Below are positions 48,071 through 60,450 of a DNA stretch of 64,000 nt, piece after piece. The position numbers and the translations under genes were made by a program. Origin of the DNA: Chamaea fasciata (taxonomy: Eukaryota > Chordata > Aves > Passeriformes > Sylviidae); NCBI GenBank assembly GCA_029207755.1, contig JARCOQ010000002.1, positions 86,640,087 through 86,704,086 of the forward strand, written 5' to 3'. Each line of letters begins with the position of its first letter. Position 1 is the stretch's first letter. Below the pieces are notes generated by a model, which saw nothing but the letters and a program-made list of their open reading frames with translations, was not told the origin of the DNA and made no database searches.

Positions 48071-48071
<1 letters not shown>

Positions 48072-48311
48072 GCTGGTACAGTTCTATTTACTCAGGAATT
48101 TAAATTCCACACTGATTTAAGGTGAACTGGCACAGGAAACCCATGGCCAGAAGGTGAAGATTATTATTCAAAATCCAGGGAGGAAATAACAGCTCAGAAA
48201 ATTAAGACTTTTTCCTTGGGCAGAAGGATAGAGAAAGACAGGTGAGTTTCAGGAAGGAATAATAATGAATAGCCTTTACCTTTCACAGTAGAGAAAATAG
48301 GAGATACACCA

Positions 48312-48887
48312 TGTTGTGGTTTAAGCCCAGCTTGCAACTCAGTCCCATGCAGTCACTCATTCACTCCCTCGCCATCTGATGGGGGAGAGAACTGGAGGAA
48401 AACCTTGTGCATTGAGATAAAGACAGTTTAATAGGTAAAGCAAAAGTCACACACACAAGCAAAGCAAAACAAGAAATTAATTCACCACTTCCAATGGACA
48501 GGCAAGGGTTCAGATATCTCCAGGCAAACCAGGTTCCCATACACATAACAGTAACTTGTGAAAGCAAAGACCATCACTCTGACTGTCCTCCCCTTCCTTC
48601 CTACTTCCCCAACTTTTATTGCTGAGCATGACACTGCACAGTGTGGGATATCCCTTTGGTCAGTTGGTCAGCTGTCCTGTCGTGGCATCCCCAGCCTGTT
48701 CATTGGTGGGGTGGGGGTGAGAGGCAGAACAGGTCTGTGCTCTGTGTACACAAAACTCTGTGTAAGCACAGCTCAGCAGTAACAAAAACATCCTGTTATC
48801 AACACTGTTTCCAGCACAAATCCAAAATACAGGCCCATATGAGAAACTGTGAAGAAAATGAACTCTATCCCAGCCTAAACCAGCTCA
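48312..48887 (-). mobile_element. Solo LTR of an avian endogenous retrovirus, antisense
   Basis: The + strand starts TGTTGTGGTTTAAGCCCAGC and ends CTCTATCCCAGCCTAAACC then AGCTCA, matching from memory the reverse complement of a very common avian LTR family (element sense on the minus strand). The ends are TG...CA. Flanks CACCA (48307-48311) and CACCT (48888-48892) look like a 5-base target duplication with one change. No gag, pol or env sequence lies beside it, so it is a solo LTR. Confidence 0.85.
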
Positions 48888-48892
48888 CACCT

Positions 48893-51080
48893 GAACAGAA
48901 CTTGTTAATCAATGAGAAAAATAAGATAAAAACAGTCATAATGAGAATGTATTTTAGTAGTAAAAGCAACTATGGTCAAACAGAATATTGCAGAAAAAGG
49001 GAGGGATTTATTGAGGTCAGTAATATTTTGTGAGCAGTTGGCAGTACTTTCATATTTATTGTATTTTTATAAGCTGTTAGATCTTGTTGCTCTTGCTGCA
49101 GCTATTGTTTTTCAATTAACATCCCTGGTGAGTAAGAATGTGTAGTAAAAGAAGAATCTCTCCTTTAGAGAACTTAGCAAGAAGGATGCAGCAGCAAGGG
49201 GAGTGCCAGCAATCAGGACAAGATAGCAGCTTGTGCAGGGAGCATCTGAGTTGTGACTCCAGAAATACAAGTTAACAGGGTGCACCTGGAAAGAGGCATT
49301 GCTGTGGTCTCTCTTCAACAGACAGTGGTGCCCACCCCTGAGCAGTCAAGGCTGCTGCCATCTGTACAGCACCCACGGGAAAAAACTGCAGGTTACAGGA
49401 AAATGCCAGCAAGCAGGATAGGGCAGGATGCTGTGAAAGACCCAAAAGAGTTTCAGAGTCACACTAGGGGAAGACACTGGCAAAGGATGCAGAACCAGGG
49501 GCTGGGGGAGGCATCTCCCCTTGTGGCATGGCTCAAAACACCGGTGAATGGAGCAGGCATGTGTCTATCAAAGCCAGAGAGAAGAAGCTGGAACAGATGG
49601 AAAAGAGCAAATGTCCTGGCAGGAGTTCTAGGTGGACTGATTTAGTGCTGTGCATGTGCCAAGGAAGTACACCAGCTTAAATGACAAAAGTTCAGATGTG
49701 TTCAGAGCAGCACAGGGAAGTTATATGACGTTCAGGAAAGCAGGTCAGAGTTTCAGGCTGGAGAGGCTTGTAGCGATCGTGTTTAATGTGAGGAGGATAA
49801 AATTAATATTCACGAGAGAGGTAGTCAAAGAAAGAGGACCAGTGGTATCTATAGGGGAAACCATCAAACTGCTGTGGATGCAAAACACAACTTATAAGTA
49901 ACAGAAGATGAAAAAAATCATGAAATGTTCCTTATTTTCTTGCTGGTGTATCAGTTTTGAGAACTAACATTTTCAATTTTTTTTTCTGCCCAAAAACTTA
50001 GATCCCAAAACCTCACATTTTATTGTCATATATGAGTGGAACTACTATTTAAAAGCCTGTGGGTGACTGGAAAATAGCAGCAAATATTTGCAAGCTTTCT
50101 TTTTTCATATGTACTCTTTTTAAAATTTTCTATTTACATATATGCATAAAACACAAACACTGAGAGTGGAAAAGCAGATTACCTTATCTTTATATTTTGT
50201 TTGCTTTTTAGGTAGGCTAATTATATTTATTTTTTTGACAAACTCACTATATTTAAGAACTTAATTAGGGGTGTTAGGTTATATGAGTAATATTCTGGAC
50301 CAGTTAAAATGACTGGAAGTCTATTGATTTAAGTTGCCTAGTTAATTTCATTTTGAGAATCTTTCTCAGCGTTAATCACAAGTGAAACTCCTTTTTCTTT
50401 CCTTCGTTGGTTTCACAGGTGTTAAACTTCAAAAGTTAATAGTGATTCTTGTTTATTTCTAGTCCACCCATCTTTATGGAAAAAATTGGCTGCTTTTCAA
50501 ACATAAGAAAAGTGACATGGACTAAAGAAAGCAATGTCAAATTCTGATTTTCAGAGTTTTCTTTGGCAGGGCAGATTGCAGCCCCACCAACAGTGAACAG
50601 CTGGTCAAGAGTAGACACTCAAAATGAACATTGTCCCTTACTTATTTTTCTGTTATTCTTGTGGGAGAAAGGTAGAAGAAAAGAAGTATCTGTCAAGGAT
50701 AGTCACAGTGAGCTGTGGACACAGGTGTTAGGCATCTGCAACATCCCTTTTACATGTGCAAACACAGGTCAGATTATTAGACATCTGCTCAATGCTTTCT
50801 CATCAGTAACAGATTCTGCTAAATATAAAATTATCATAAAAGATGCTTGAAGTTAAACTACTGGCACCTGTGCCAGGTACTAATTTAGAGTCATTATTCG
50901 GTACTAAGCTTGGCACCATTTGCTAAGCTTGCAATGATCTAATGAATCATCAGCAGTGATGAGGGGTGAAAATAATGAGTTATGTATGAATGTAAAAAAA
51001 AAAGGTCTCAGATTTTTTAGGATATCTTGGAGTAAACCCTATAACCCTTTAGATAGCTATAATCATGACTTTACTTATGG
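48893..51080. other. Intergenic between two solo LTRs
   Basis: About 2.2 kb. An open frame of 130 codons (49253-49645) has no recognisable domain or start context and is taken as chance. No retroviral internal sequence was recognised, and the flanking LTRs are of different families, so this is not a provirus interior. Confidence 0.6.
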
Positions 51081-51085
51081 GTAAA

Positions 51086-51766
51086 TGACCTGGGGTGACT
51101 TTATGATGCTGAATTGTATTCCCAGCCATTTATTCTGCTTATGCTGGATGTTGTATTCTGTGCTTTTAACTCTAGATCTGAGAGGGAACTGGGGGAGAAG
51201 GAAAAGCGATGGAATTTTTCTGAGGCTGTACTCAAAAACATAGAGATAAGAGCTTCAGCTTGCTCACATGGACTATGTTGTTTGCTGCATGGAAAATGGG
51301 AGAGAGCTCTCCTTTGCTTTTAGTTGGTTTTTTAGCTACTTGAGGCAGAGAAGTTCCCTGGACTGTGGCTTTTCTTTTTCTTGGAACTGTTCAGCCCTGC
51401 CCTGGCCTGAAAACCCAGAAAAAATACTGGGAGCTCTCGCCTGTTGCCCACTGGGTCTGGGGATGCTGCATCCCAGCACCAGAGGGACTGAGAGACAGTG
51501 AGCCAAGAAACACCCACAGAGGACTGTCTCTGAACTACAGAAGGACTTTCTGAATTTGTCATCTGTTCAGAACAACGAGAGGTTTTATAGTTTAATATTA
51601 TTCATTTTTTGTGCTTGTGAATACTTTTTAAAATAAACAGGGGTTTTTTCACTTTTCTAGAAGGAGATTATCTTCTGAACAGGTAGAGGGAAGGGTCACT
51701 GAATTTTGCCCTTTAGGGAATCATCCTTTTTGAAGTTGCCTTCCAAATTTGTTCCAAACCAGGACA
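51086..51766 (+). mobile_element. Solo LTR of a second avian endogenous retrovirus family, sense
   Basis: It starts TGACCTGGGGTGACTTTATG and ends TTGTTCCAAACCAGGACA. A perfect 5-base duplication GTAAA flanks it (51081-51085 and 51767-51771). An AATAAA lies inside about 130 bases before the end (near 51633). From memory the AACAGGGGTTTTTTCACTTTTC...CCAGGACA end belongs to a known avian LTR family. No internal retroviral genes are adjacent. Confidence 0.85.
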
Positions 51767-51771
51767 GTAAA

Positions 51772-54059
51772 TTTCCCATCACAGTAGCTTGGACTGGGTG
51801 AGAAAACAATATGTAAATGAAAGTCAGCTCCCCAAATATATTCAGCTTCAATATTACATGATGATGAAAATTGATAATATTTGCTGTGGTGCACAGTGTC
51901 TTCCAGGTGCTGCAGGAAGGAAAGCACAGACAGTTCAGTGTCAGGGCATCCTGAGATTTATGCCAGTGTTGAAATCTTATGTGTGAGGCAGAAAAACTTG
52001 CACAAAAAATGATCTGTGTGTACACGTGACACAGGAAAAGTTCCAGGAACAAGAGACATTGGTTCTTTGACCCCAAGTCTACCTTTCCTTCCCTTTTTGC
52101 TTCTGGTGACTGAAACCAACAGAAAGGAACAAAAGAACAGGCTGAAACTTTTCATTCATCTCACACCACAAAGAAGGAAACAATTCATACAGAATTTTTT
52201 AATGCACTGCTTCAAGCCTGACATCAGGACTTGCTGCTTACAAAAACAGTATCTTAAAACATGTCATAAAATTTTTCTGTATCTAAGATACATGTACGAA
52301 ATATATGTAATGTAAAAAAAAAAATCCACTCATTTTTCCCTTGCACATTCACTATAGTTTTTTTCAAAAAAACCTATGTATGTTCTGCACATTTTGCTTA
52401 GTTCCAAAATCTGGTGACATGGTAGGAAGAGAATATACTATGGTAAACCCACTTTTTTCTTGGAAAATGGAACAGAAACTCTTGGAAGGTGCTCCTCTTC
52501 CATTTTGGTCTGATGGGGATGGGAAGCTGGAGATACTTAGCACAGGTTTTAGAGCTAGGACAAGCCTCTTAGGGCTAAAGACACTCAGGGCTAAGGCATA
52601 TACAGATGCCACAAGCCATCTGAGTTGCTTCGTTTGGCAGAGGAACCATAGAAGCTTTTTGCCCTCTGGATCAGCAGCCAGAGCTTAGAGAGGCCCCTTG
52701 GGGCACCTTTAGGGCAGCTGGACAGAACCCCTGGGGCTGAAATTGGTGGGGATCTGCTCAAGGCAGCCAATGGAACTTAAGGGAATAAATCCATTGAACA
52801 TGTGGATGGCTACCTGGCAGTGACCTGATAAACAGCTCTGCCTCCACTGACCCCAGCGATTGCTTAGACACCTACCCCATGTGCAGACACCTTAGTGATG
52901 AACATATGAATGCAACTCTCTGTGGCTGAATTAGCATTCCACTGACCTGATCCTTTTGGCACTTATGAAAGAAAAGCGTTCTTTCAAAGAAAGGCATTAT
53001 GACTGCTTTATCTTTGAGACAAATCTTCTTTTTCTCCTCAATAAATTAAGCTATTTCCACATGGACACATAAAGCACATATACACAGATATAAATATACA
53101 TATACATGTATACATTTTTATATATCTTTCCCAGTATCTCACTGTGTGCAACTCCCATATTCTCTTCATTTCTAAAAGACTCTATGTCTGCAAGTGTATT
53201 TGGCTCTGTCAGCTCTAATGGCTTTAGCAATAGAAAATTGCAAGGCTCACATCACTGAAGCCTCAGATGGACCCTTTGGCTTGAATTCCACTTAATGATA
53301 AATATTCCAAAATAATTCCTCATCATTTTCAGAAGTATGCAAACATAGATTCAAATGAAAGGGATGACTGCTGAAAAAAGTCTTAGCAATTTGAAGGAGC
53401 TTTTACCGGAGCTTTTTTCTTACCTTTCCATATTGTAGAAATACCTGATACTGATTTACCAAGAACTGCAGAGCAGATAGAACAGCTGGTGCCAAGATCA
53501 GATTTACAGGTCTTGTTCCTAGGTAATGTAAAGAAAGGTAGATGTAGTGACCAAGCTCAAAACTTCATATTAACAAGTTTGCATGAATTAGGTTAAGTTC
53601 CAAAGCTCAAATGAGTTCATTTATTTATCATTGTTGTTGTTATTGGTGGGGTTTTGTTCTAGTTTGTTTTGGTCTGTTGGGTTTTAGCCTTCCATTATGT
53701 GCAAATTTTCCTATAGTAATTTTTCTGTCTCTAAAATAATGGGTAAACTAAACTTCTGCTAGATGACAACAATAATTATGCTTCATCTGCTGGAAGAGGA
53801 ATGCTTTCACCAAAGAGGAAAGGAGCTGCAGTGACCTCTGTTGATGGAATTAAGCAATGTGTTTAAAGAGCCAAAAAGGAAAGGCGCCACATTCAAATCC
53901 TCTGCTGTAAATCAACAGAAAAAAAAGCAAGCTGTGCTAAGAAAAAACAACTTTCAGGCTGACTATGAAAAAGACTGACACCCACACTTAACACCCACTG
54001 AAGTCAGAAAACCTTATCAGGGTAGTTGCCTTTTTAAAATTGTTTTTAGAAAATCTGTT

Positions 54060-54062
<3 letters not shown>
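51772..54062. other. Intergenic, no gene seen
   Basis: AT-rich, with TA/CA low-complexity sequence near 53080-53130. No gene or transposon recognised. Confidence 0.6.

Positions 54063-54103
<41 letters not shown>
54063..54103 (+). repeat. Poly(T) tract, 41 T
   Basis: Uninterrupted run of 41 T. Confidence 0.92.
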
Positions 54104-54104
<1 letters not shown>

Positions 54105-56816
54105 TATGGGATTAAAAACCATTGGCATAAAGACACAGGACATCAGAAGGGAGGTGTGGGTTTTTGCAGTGCTATAGTGCATTCCAGGAGTGTATATCAT
54201 CAAAAGAAAACATCCTGCCTCCATGTATTACATGACCTGAATTTAGTGACCAGTTCCCCGTGCCAGACTGACACTCGTGTTCTTGAAGTTTTGAGGCAAA
54301 GAAGCTTTCCAATTGGCAGGCTGCCTGTGGCAGAAAGAAATATCTAGGAACTGTCATGCCTTTATGACCAAGAATTTGGAACGTGTCTTTATGGGCTAGT
54401 TCTGATACAGGAAAATAATTAAACACGTAAATACCCACAAGGATCTGGACCTTAATGCTTAACTTCAAGGCTGGGAGGAGTCTTATTAGAAGCATTTAAG
54501 GATTCATCCCATATGAATAAAGTTATTGAAATCAATAAGAAATCTTCCATTCAGAGCTAAGTAGTTTATGGAAATGGGAGTAGTATGTCCTTAATTTCTC
54601 CAGACTTGGGCCTTTGCTAAGAACTACTCAGTATTAAACAAAGGCATAAATAAAGGGTAGGGCTTTGTGTTCTTAAAGTTATTTTGTGTTTCCAAACTGC
54701 CCAGTAAACAATTGGTACCCACACTGTTTGTCTTTTCCAGGAGCCACAGTGATAGAAATTGGCATCGGTTTTCTTCAGTGTCAGGTGTTATGGTAGGTCT
54801 GACTATGATCACCTAGATGGAATTCTTCCCAGTTCAGGTATTTCAGTTTGATAATGCCTGTACCAGAGCCTGAGAAGTTTTTTTTTAGTATACTTTACAG
54901 AATCATTGCTGTGCCTAAAACATCCTTCTCACAAGAGACACATGGATATTGCTAATGACATTTTACTAGTATCTACTACAGTATTCTCATTCAGGATTTG
55001 TAGAGAATGATTTCTGCAAGTGTAAGGAGGGAAAAATGCCAAGTTCATTCTAGTTTTTATAAAATAATAGTAGGAAATGTACATAAAGAAATATCTTATT
55101 TCAATATAGATAAATAAAAACCCCCAAATAATACATCAGTCCACTATGATATGATATCATTAACTAGATATTAATTGTGTACTTGGTCTGTCAGTCTAAG
55201 AATATCAAGATACACAAAGTATAAAGAATTAAAACCTAGCCCAGTTTGCATATGTTGTAGATGCCATAAATATTATGGTGTCTTTATACAAATTTCAGAG
55301 TAAAGCCAAATATTTATAGCTGCCTCTTTGAGAACTACATGCTGCCAGGCATGAAGGAAGTATTGATGTATCTTCTATATATAATTAATTATCCTGGTGA
55401 AGATTTTCATTGACTGATGGGAAATTATGTCTGGATATTGCCTCTGCATGAGTCTGACAAATTTTTGTGCACAGTGGTCAGGATATGAGGTATGGCTGGG
55501 TAGTATGTTAGATTCAAAGATTTCTTTTCCTCAGTATGTCATCATCCTACACAGACCTCTACATGTTAAAAGTAACCAAATACCCACTCACCATGCTAAA
55601 TATAAACCAAGAAAAGACTATTCCTGGAGGAGTTTATATATTAAGTAAATTAATTCTATGTTTGAATAGCACATAGAACCATTCTATATAAAGAAAATTT
55701 TTTTCTTCTAATTGTTATCCTACCTTGTGGTTAGAAATCACCTATGCTCTGACATCTGAGCTAAAACTGAGTTTCTACATGTATTAGCTTTGTGACCTCA
55801 GGTATCATTTTAGAAAGCAGGTTGCAACTTGAAAGGAATCAAAATATCACTGCTTTCTACTGTGCATTCTTATTACCCAGCAAACATGATTTATAATTTA
55901 GTTCTTTTCAAGTTTAATTTTATAGTGCATTTATGAACAAGTTCCTGAGCTCTTATTTATGTACCAGTCTTTAGAGGTCATCTCTTTTGGCTTATCTTAT
56001 AGAAGAGAAAGGAAAAAGTCAACAGTCATCTTTTTTTACATCTGCAAAAGTATCTTTTTCATACAATTATAACTGTTTGACAGGAATTTGCTCAAAGTTA
56101 ATGAATATCTTTGGATAGAGATTAAAAATGGAAAATTACATCTTCAGAGATGTACTTTTCTTTAAATTACTAGTATGTGAAAACTGTTTTGGAACTTTAA
56201 TTGCTGCTACAGGCTTACTACAAAATAAACTTTGCAATAAACCCTGACTGATCCTTATCTATAACCAAAAAATCTCCACACTGGCACTAGCATAATGTAG
56301 GGTGAAATCATATTTAGATTTGGATTTTTTTTTTGCAACTGAATTAAAAAAAACCAGGATTTTCTCTTCAAACAGCCCTAAATTTCTCCTCTCTGTATGT
56401 AGAGATTATCTGGATCCTGCAGTAATTGCTGGTTTGGTCAATTGCTTGATTTTCTACAGTGAGGAGACTTACATACTTTCTGGTTTTGGCCTTACACAGA
56501 AGCATTTGGGTATGATTTCTCAGGGTAAACTGGACAGTTCAAACCCAGAATTTGAGTGACCTCCTGAGCTGGAAGCCAACTTCTCTGTTCAGTGCCAGCT
56601 CTGAATCATAACAATTATGCCTGTTTCCAAAAACTGCATCTGAATCTGCCATTCCTTTGACCCTCGTAATTTTGGCAATTTGTATCTCTCTGTTCATCCT
56701 CTTTTAGTGTGATGCAGGTGAGAGAATCCTGAGTCTCAATCCCAGGAGAGAAGGCTTCATCTAGTGCTCCCAGAGAGGCAACAACTACAAAGGTAATAGG
56801 TAAAGTCTCTTATCGT
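54104..56816. other. Intergenic, no gene seen
   Basis: AT-rich sequence without recognisable genes or repeats. Confidence 0.6.
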
Positions 56817-56955
56817 CACAGAATCACAGAATGGTTGAGAAGGGACCTCTGGAGGTCATCTATTCCACACCCTCATCCATGACTCCCCTCTAGTGAGTAC
56901 TCAACTGGAAAATACCTGGATAATGCACACACCTACAAGTTTCTTAGCAAGGGTC
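56817..56955 (-). mobile_element. CR1 LINE 3' end, short fragment, antisense
   Basis: The + strand reads CACAGAATCACAGAATGGTT, then AGAAGGGACCTCTGGAGGTC and ATCTATTCCACACCC, the reverse complement of a CR1 3' end. The fragment fades out after about 140 bases. Confidence 0.88.
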
Positions 56956-58475
56956 AAAACTCATGTTCCATCCCAGCACTGTAAGAAAATCTTCAGGAAA
57001 AGAGGTACATGCAATGAGCCATGAAGGAGGAGACACCCTGCCTAGGCTGGCCTGTGATATTTTAATAGTAGCTGTGTGCAAATGTGGGATTTGAATCCAC
57101 CACATTTGGCTTCAGATGTGTGCCCAGCTTATCAAGGCGGAGAGTCTCTTGTGCTCAGCTCTAGGAGGCACCATCTACAGGCAGTGATTGATGGGTCTGG
57201 GTAGCAACAAGCAGGCCTTTTTGAAGTGGCTGCTGCTTCCCAGGAGCCCTAAATATATCCCAAGGTGCCATTGCTACAGGACAGATGAAGCGCCCTAAAA
57301 ATAAAATTATAATTACATCTTTCTGAGCAGCTGAAGGGAGTTTAAGACATTTTGGTCTTTTTCAGACCAGCATCTGAGCAGATATGTTGTGATGCTAGGG
57401 CTGAAATCAAGAGCAGTTGTTAAAAAACACGCTGATACTTTTTACCCTAGTTCTGTACCAACATACTTGCATGGGCTCTAAAAAAGCAGTATCTGGAATC
57501 AGAGCAGCTGTATCATTATCTCTATCATGGACTCCATGCCCATATTCATTTAAGAAGCCCATCTATTTTGCCTTAAGAATGCATGTGTGTGGCACTGAGC
57601 TAGCCTGGGAATCCTTCTGCTATGACTGGACTGCATGCAGGATCAAAAATTTGTTAGCTCTTCACTACTGGGTGTCATACACTTCGAGGTTCAAGGTGTT
57701 TGACTTCTGCAGTAGAAAACACAGGTCAGGCAGATTCCTCTTGCCACTTTAAGGTTTTTCTGTTAAACAACTACTCTGGTTTATTTCAAACACCGAGGGG
57801 TGGTGTTTGCTGTCATTACAGGACTGGCACCAACATGCTGGTCTAGCTGAGGTGAGAACCAAACTGCTTGTGTGACAACTTTACTTCACCACAAGACAAG
57901 CAGAGGTTAATTGCACAGGACAGATATGCAGCCTATGCTCCTCTCTTCAGAACCGGCATTTCCCAAGGCACCTGCAGATGGAAAAGGGGATTTGCTTATT
58001 TCTAAGTATTAAGAGGTGATAAACCTTGTTGCAAGTTATGTCAGAAATTTTGCTAATTCTGTTTTTTGGCAGTGTGCTTCTTCCTCAGAAGGTATAGATG
58101 GAGTGTCACACAGGAGGAGTTAAAAAAAAATACTGTTAGTTAATGACTGTGAATATAACTGCTCCACCTTTTTTTTTTTTTTCCATGACGCAATGTTCCA
58201 AGAGAGACTGTTGCATAAGAAAGTAATCAGAGGCAGGTTAAGTTACAAGGAAATGGATACAATCTTCTCAATAAAGTAATGCTATTCTAACATGGCTACC
58301 ATGAGTAGATTTGTTTCTTGTAGGCGTTAAACACACTTTACCATTCCTCTCCACTTTTCTGCTAGGGTACTTAGGATGGTTTTCTTCAGGATGTAGTTTT
58401 CTGTTAGTTGTTTGTTTGTTTGTTTGTTTTCTTTTCTTTCCTTCCTACGGTTTTTTCTTTGTTTGCTGGTGGTTC

Positions 58476-58493
58476 CCCCCCCCCCTCCCCCCG
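58476..58493 (+). repeat. C-rich run (G-rich on the minus strand)
   Basis: A run of C, one T, and a second run of C followed by GCCG. The minus strand could form a G-quadruplex; function unknown. Confidence 0.7.
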
Positions 58494-60408
58494 CCGTGTA
58501 GTCATTTCTCTGATTAAAAAGTATGTTCACATTTTGGTGCCCATATATAATTGTGGGATCAAATTCTACTGCTTTTTTATGACTTTGAAATGCTTGCAAT
58601 TAAGTTGAGAACTCTAACATTTAAGAATCTATGCCTAGTTGAAATGATTTATAAATACAGGAGCAGATACTATTTGCAAGGTTTGCAATCATGACAAAAG
58701 GTATAGGATTGCTTATTAGAGCTAATTACATGGAAGATATATAAAATATAAATAAAATTATACTCATTTATATGTGCATATATATGTGCACGTGTGTTTG
58801 TGTGTAAATGTATTGATATAGATACTAACTATATATAACAGGAAAAGAGGCTGTCTGTACTCATTGAAGAAGCAGTAAATTTGTTCTCTACTAAGCTATT
58901 AGCTTTTGAGTACAATCAAAACCAGGGTATAGATAGATGAAGAGGGTATGGGGTGCTGGAGCCAGAGATACTGTGATTGCCAAAGGATTGTCAATGCTGA
59001 AAATGTTCATCAGATCTCTTCAGTGGTATGTTATGCATATCTTGCATTTCAAATTTTTTCAAATGCTGAGAAAGTTAACTGAAATAATTTCACTGAGACA
59101 AAGAAAATCTCACATCTTCCTCATTATGCCAATGTATTCAGTTTCTATACCAGAGAGAAAACATTAGTTTTTTAACAAAAAATTCCACTCTTCTCAAAGC
59201 TGTCTGAAGAACTGTCCACATTTTCCATTCCTCAAAGTTCCTGTATGCATCTTCCCAGTTTAAAATGCCATGTAAATTCTTTGAGAATTTTTATAATATC
59301 AGCAAATTTTGCTATTACTTTTTTTTCATTTGGAAAACTCTGATAATGAAAATGTTGTACTCAGTTCAAGAATACAAGTGTATTTTTTGATACTCGAATG
59401 GAATGTTAAATGAATCCTAGGGTTCAATAATACTGCCTTTGAAATAATGAGAGGGATCTGTCTAGGAGAAAGAAAAAGATTTTGATGCCTGGCTTCTGTG
59501 TGCTCTGAGCACTGCAGCTTTGCTCTCTTAACCCCACACACTGATGCTATTCCACTTCAGAAATGCTCAAATCCAGGCTGTAGGCTGGGGAGGGATTCTT
59601 GTGCAGCTGAATATCGTACCTTTTATCTCTGGAGTGCAGAGACAGAATTTAACAGCTGTAGTCCTTTTGACTCTAAATTCAGGGTGTCTTCAAATCAGAG
59701 GCTTTCTTCTAACCCTCACAGCCTCTCTGACTATTCTACCAAACACACATCCTCTTTAAGAATCAGTGGGAAAGGTAGACTTTCCCATGATATGTCTTCT
59801 TAAATGAATTATTTTCTTTTATTTCTTACCTGATTGTTTGTGTTAACTTTCCCAAGGACAGGATTATATGAAGAGTTGAAGATTTATTTTTACACATGAA
59901 TCATAGGAACAATGAACTGGACTGATTTTATTGAAAATAAACCCCACATAACATTCTGTGTAAAATTTAAAGCCAAACTCCACCAAGTTAAGTGGAAAAC
60001 CTGTGTTCACACCACCTGCCTTTTTCTCATAGAGCCAAGTAGCTGAGATAAGCACTTGAAGATTCTGCAAGGGTTTATGAACCTTCTGCAGTGAAAATGT
60101 AGTGACATTAGAGATGCAAGCAATGCCTAATTGACTTCAGTGGATAGGCTGGATAAAAAGAAGTAATGGAAAACTGAGTAGAGATAAACAAAACACAAAG
60201 CCAGAGAAAAGAAGAATTAATCAACTCTTGAAATGCATCTTTCTGAATCCTAACAAAAATTTATATATAGTCTATAAAAATTACCACCTCTTATAGGTTA
60301 ATTTTTTTCTAGATAACATATGCTTGCTACTTAAGTCCTGCATGTATTAGTGTACAGACACTCACTTCTCTGGCTGACCACTGCAGCATTTCACAATTGC
60401 AAAACACC

Positions 60409-60411
60409 TTT

Positions 60412-60446
<35 letters not shown>

Positions 60447-60450
60447 TTTT
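60409..60450 (+). repeat. (TTTA)n microsatellite
   Basis: About ten uninterrupted TTTA units, probably polymorphic. Confidence 0.95.

Noticed and set aside
49253..49645. 130-codon plus-strand frame between the LTRs
   Set aside because: No recognisable domain, no splice or promoter context, and the flanking LTRs are of different families, so it is not a proviral gene.
50868..50935. Small inverted and direct repeats (TGGCACCTGTGCCA, GGTACTAA twice)
   Set aside because: Too short to separate from chance; no associated feature.
48312..51766. A full provirus between the two LTRs
   Set aside because: The LTRs differ in sequence family and orientation, each has its own flanking duplication, and no gag/pol/env sequence was recognised between them.
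51696..52076. 126-codon minus-strand frame
   Set aside because: It overlaps the end of a solo LTR in reverse and extends into anonymous DNA; no domain.
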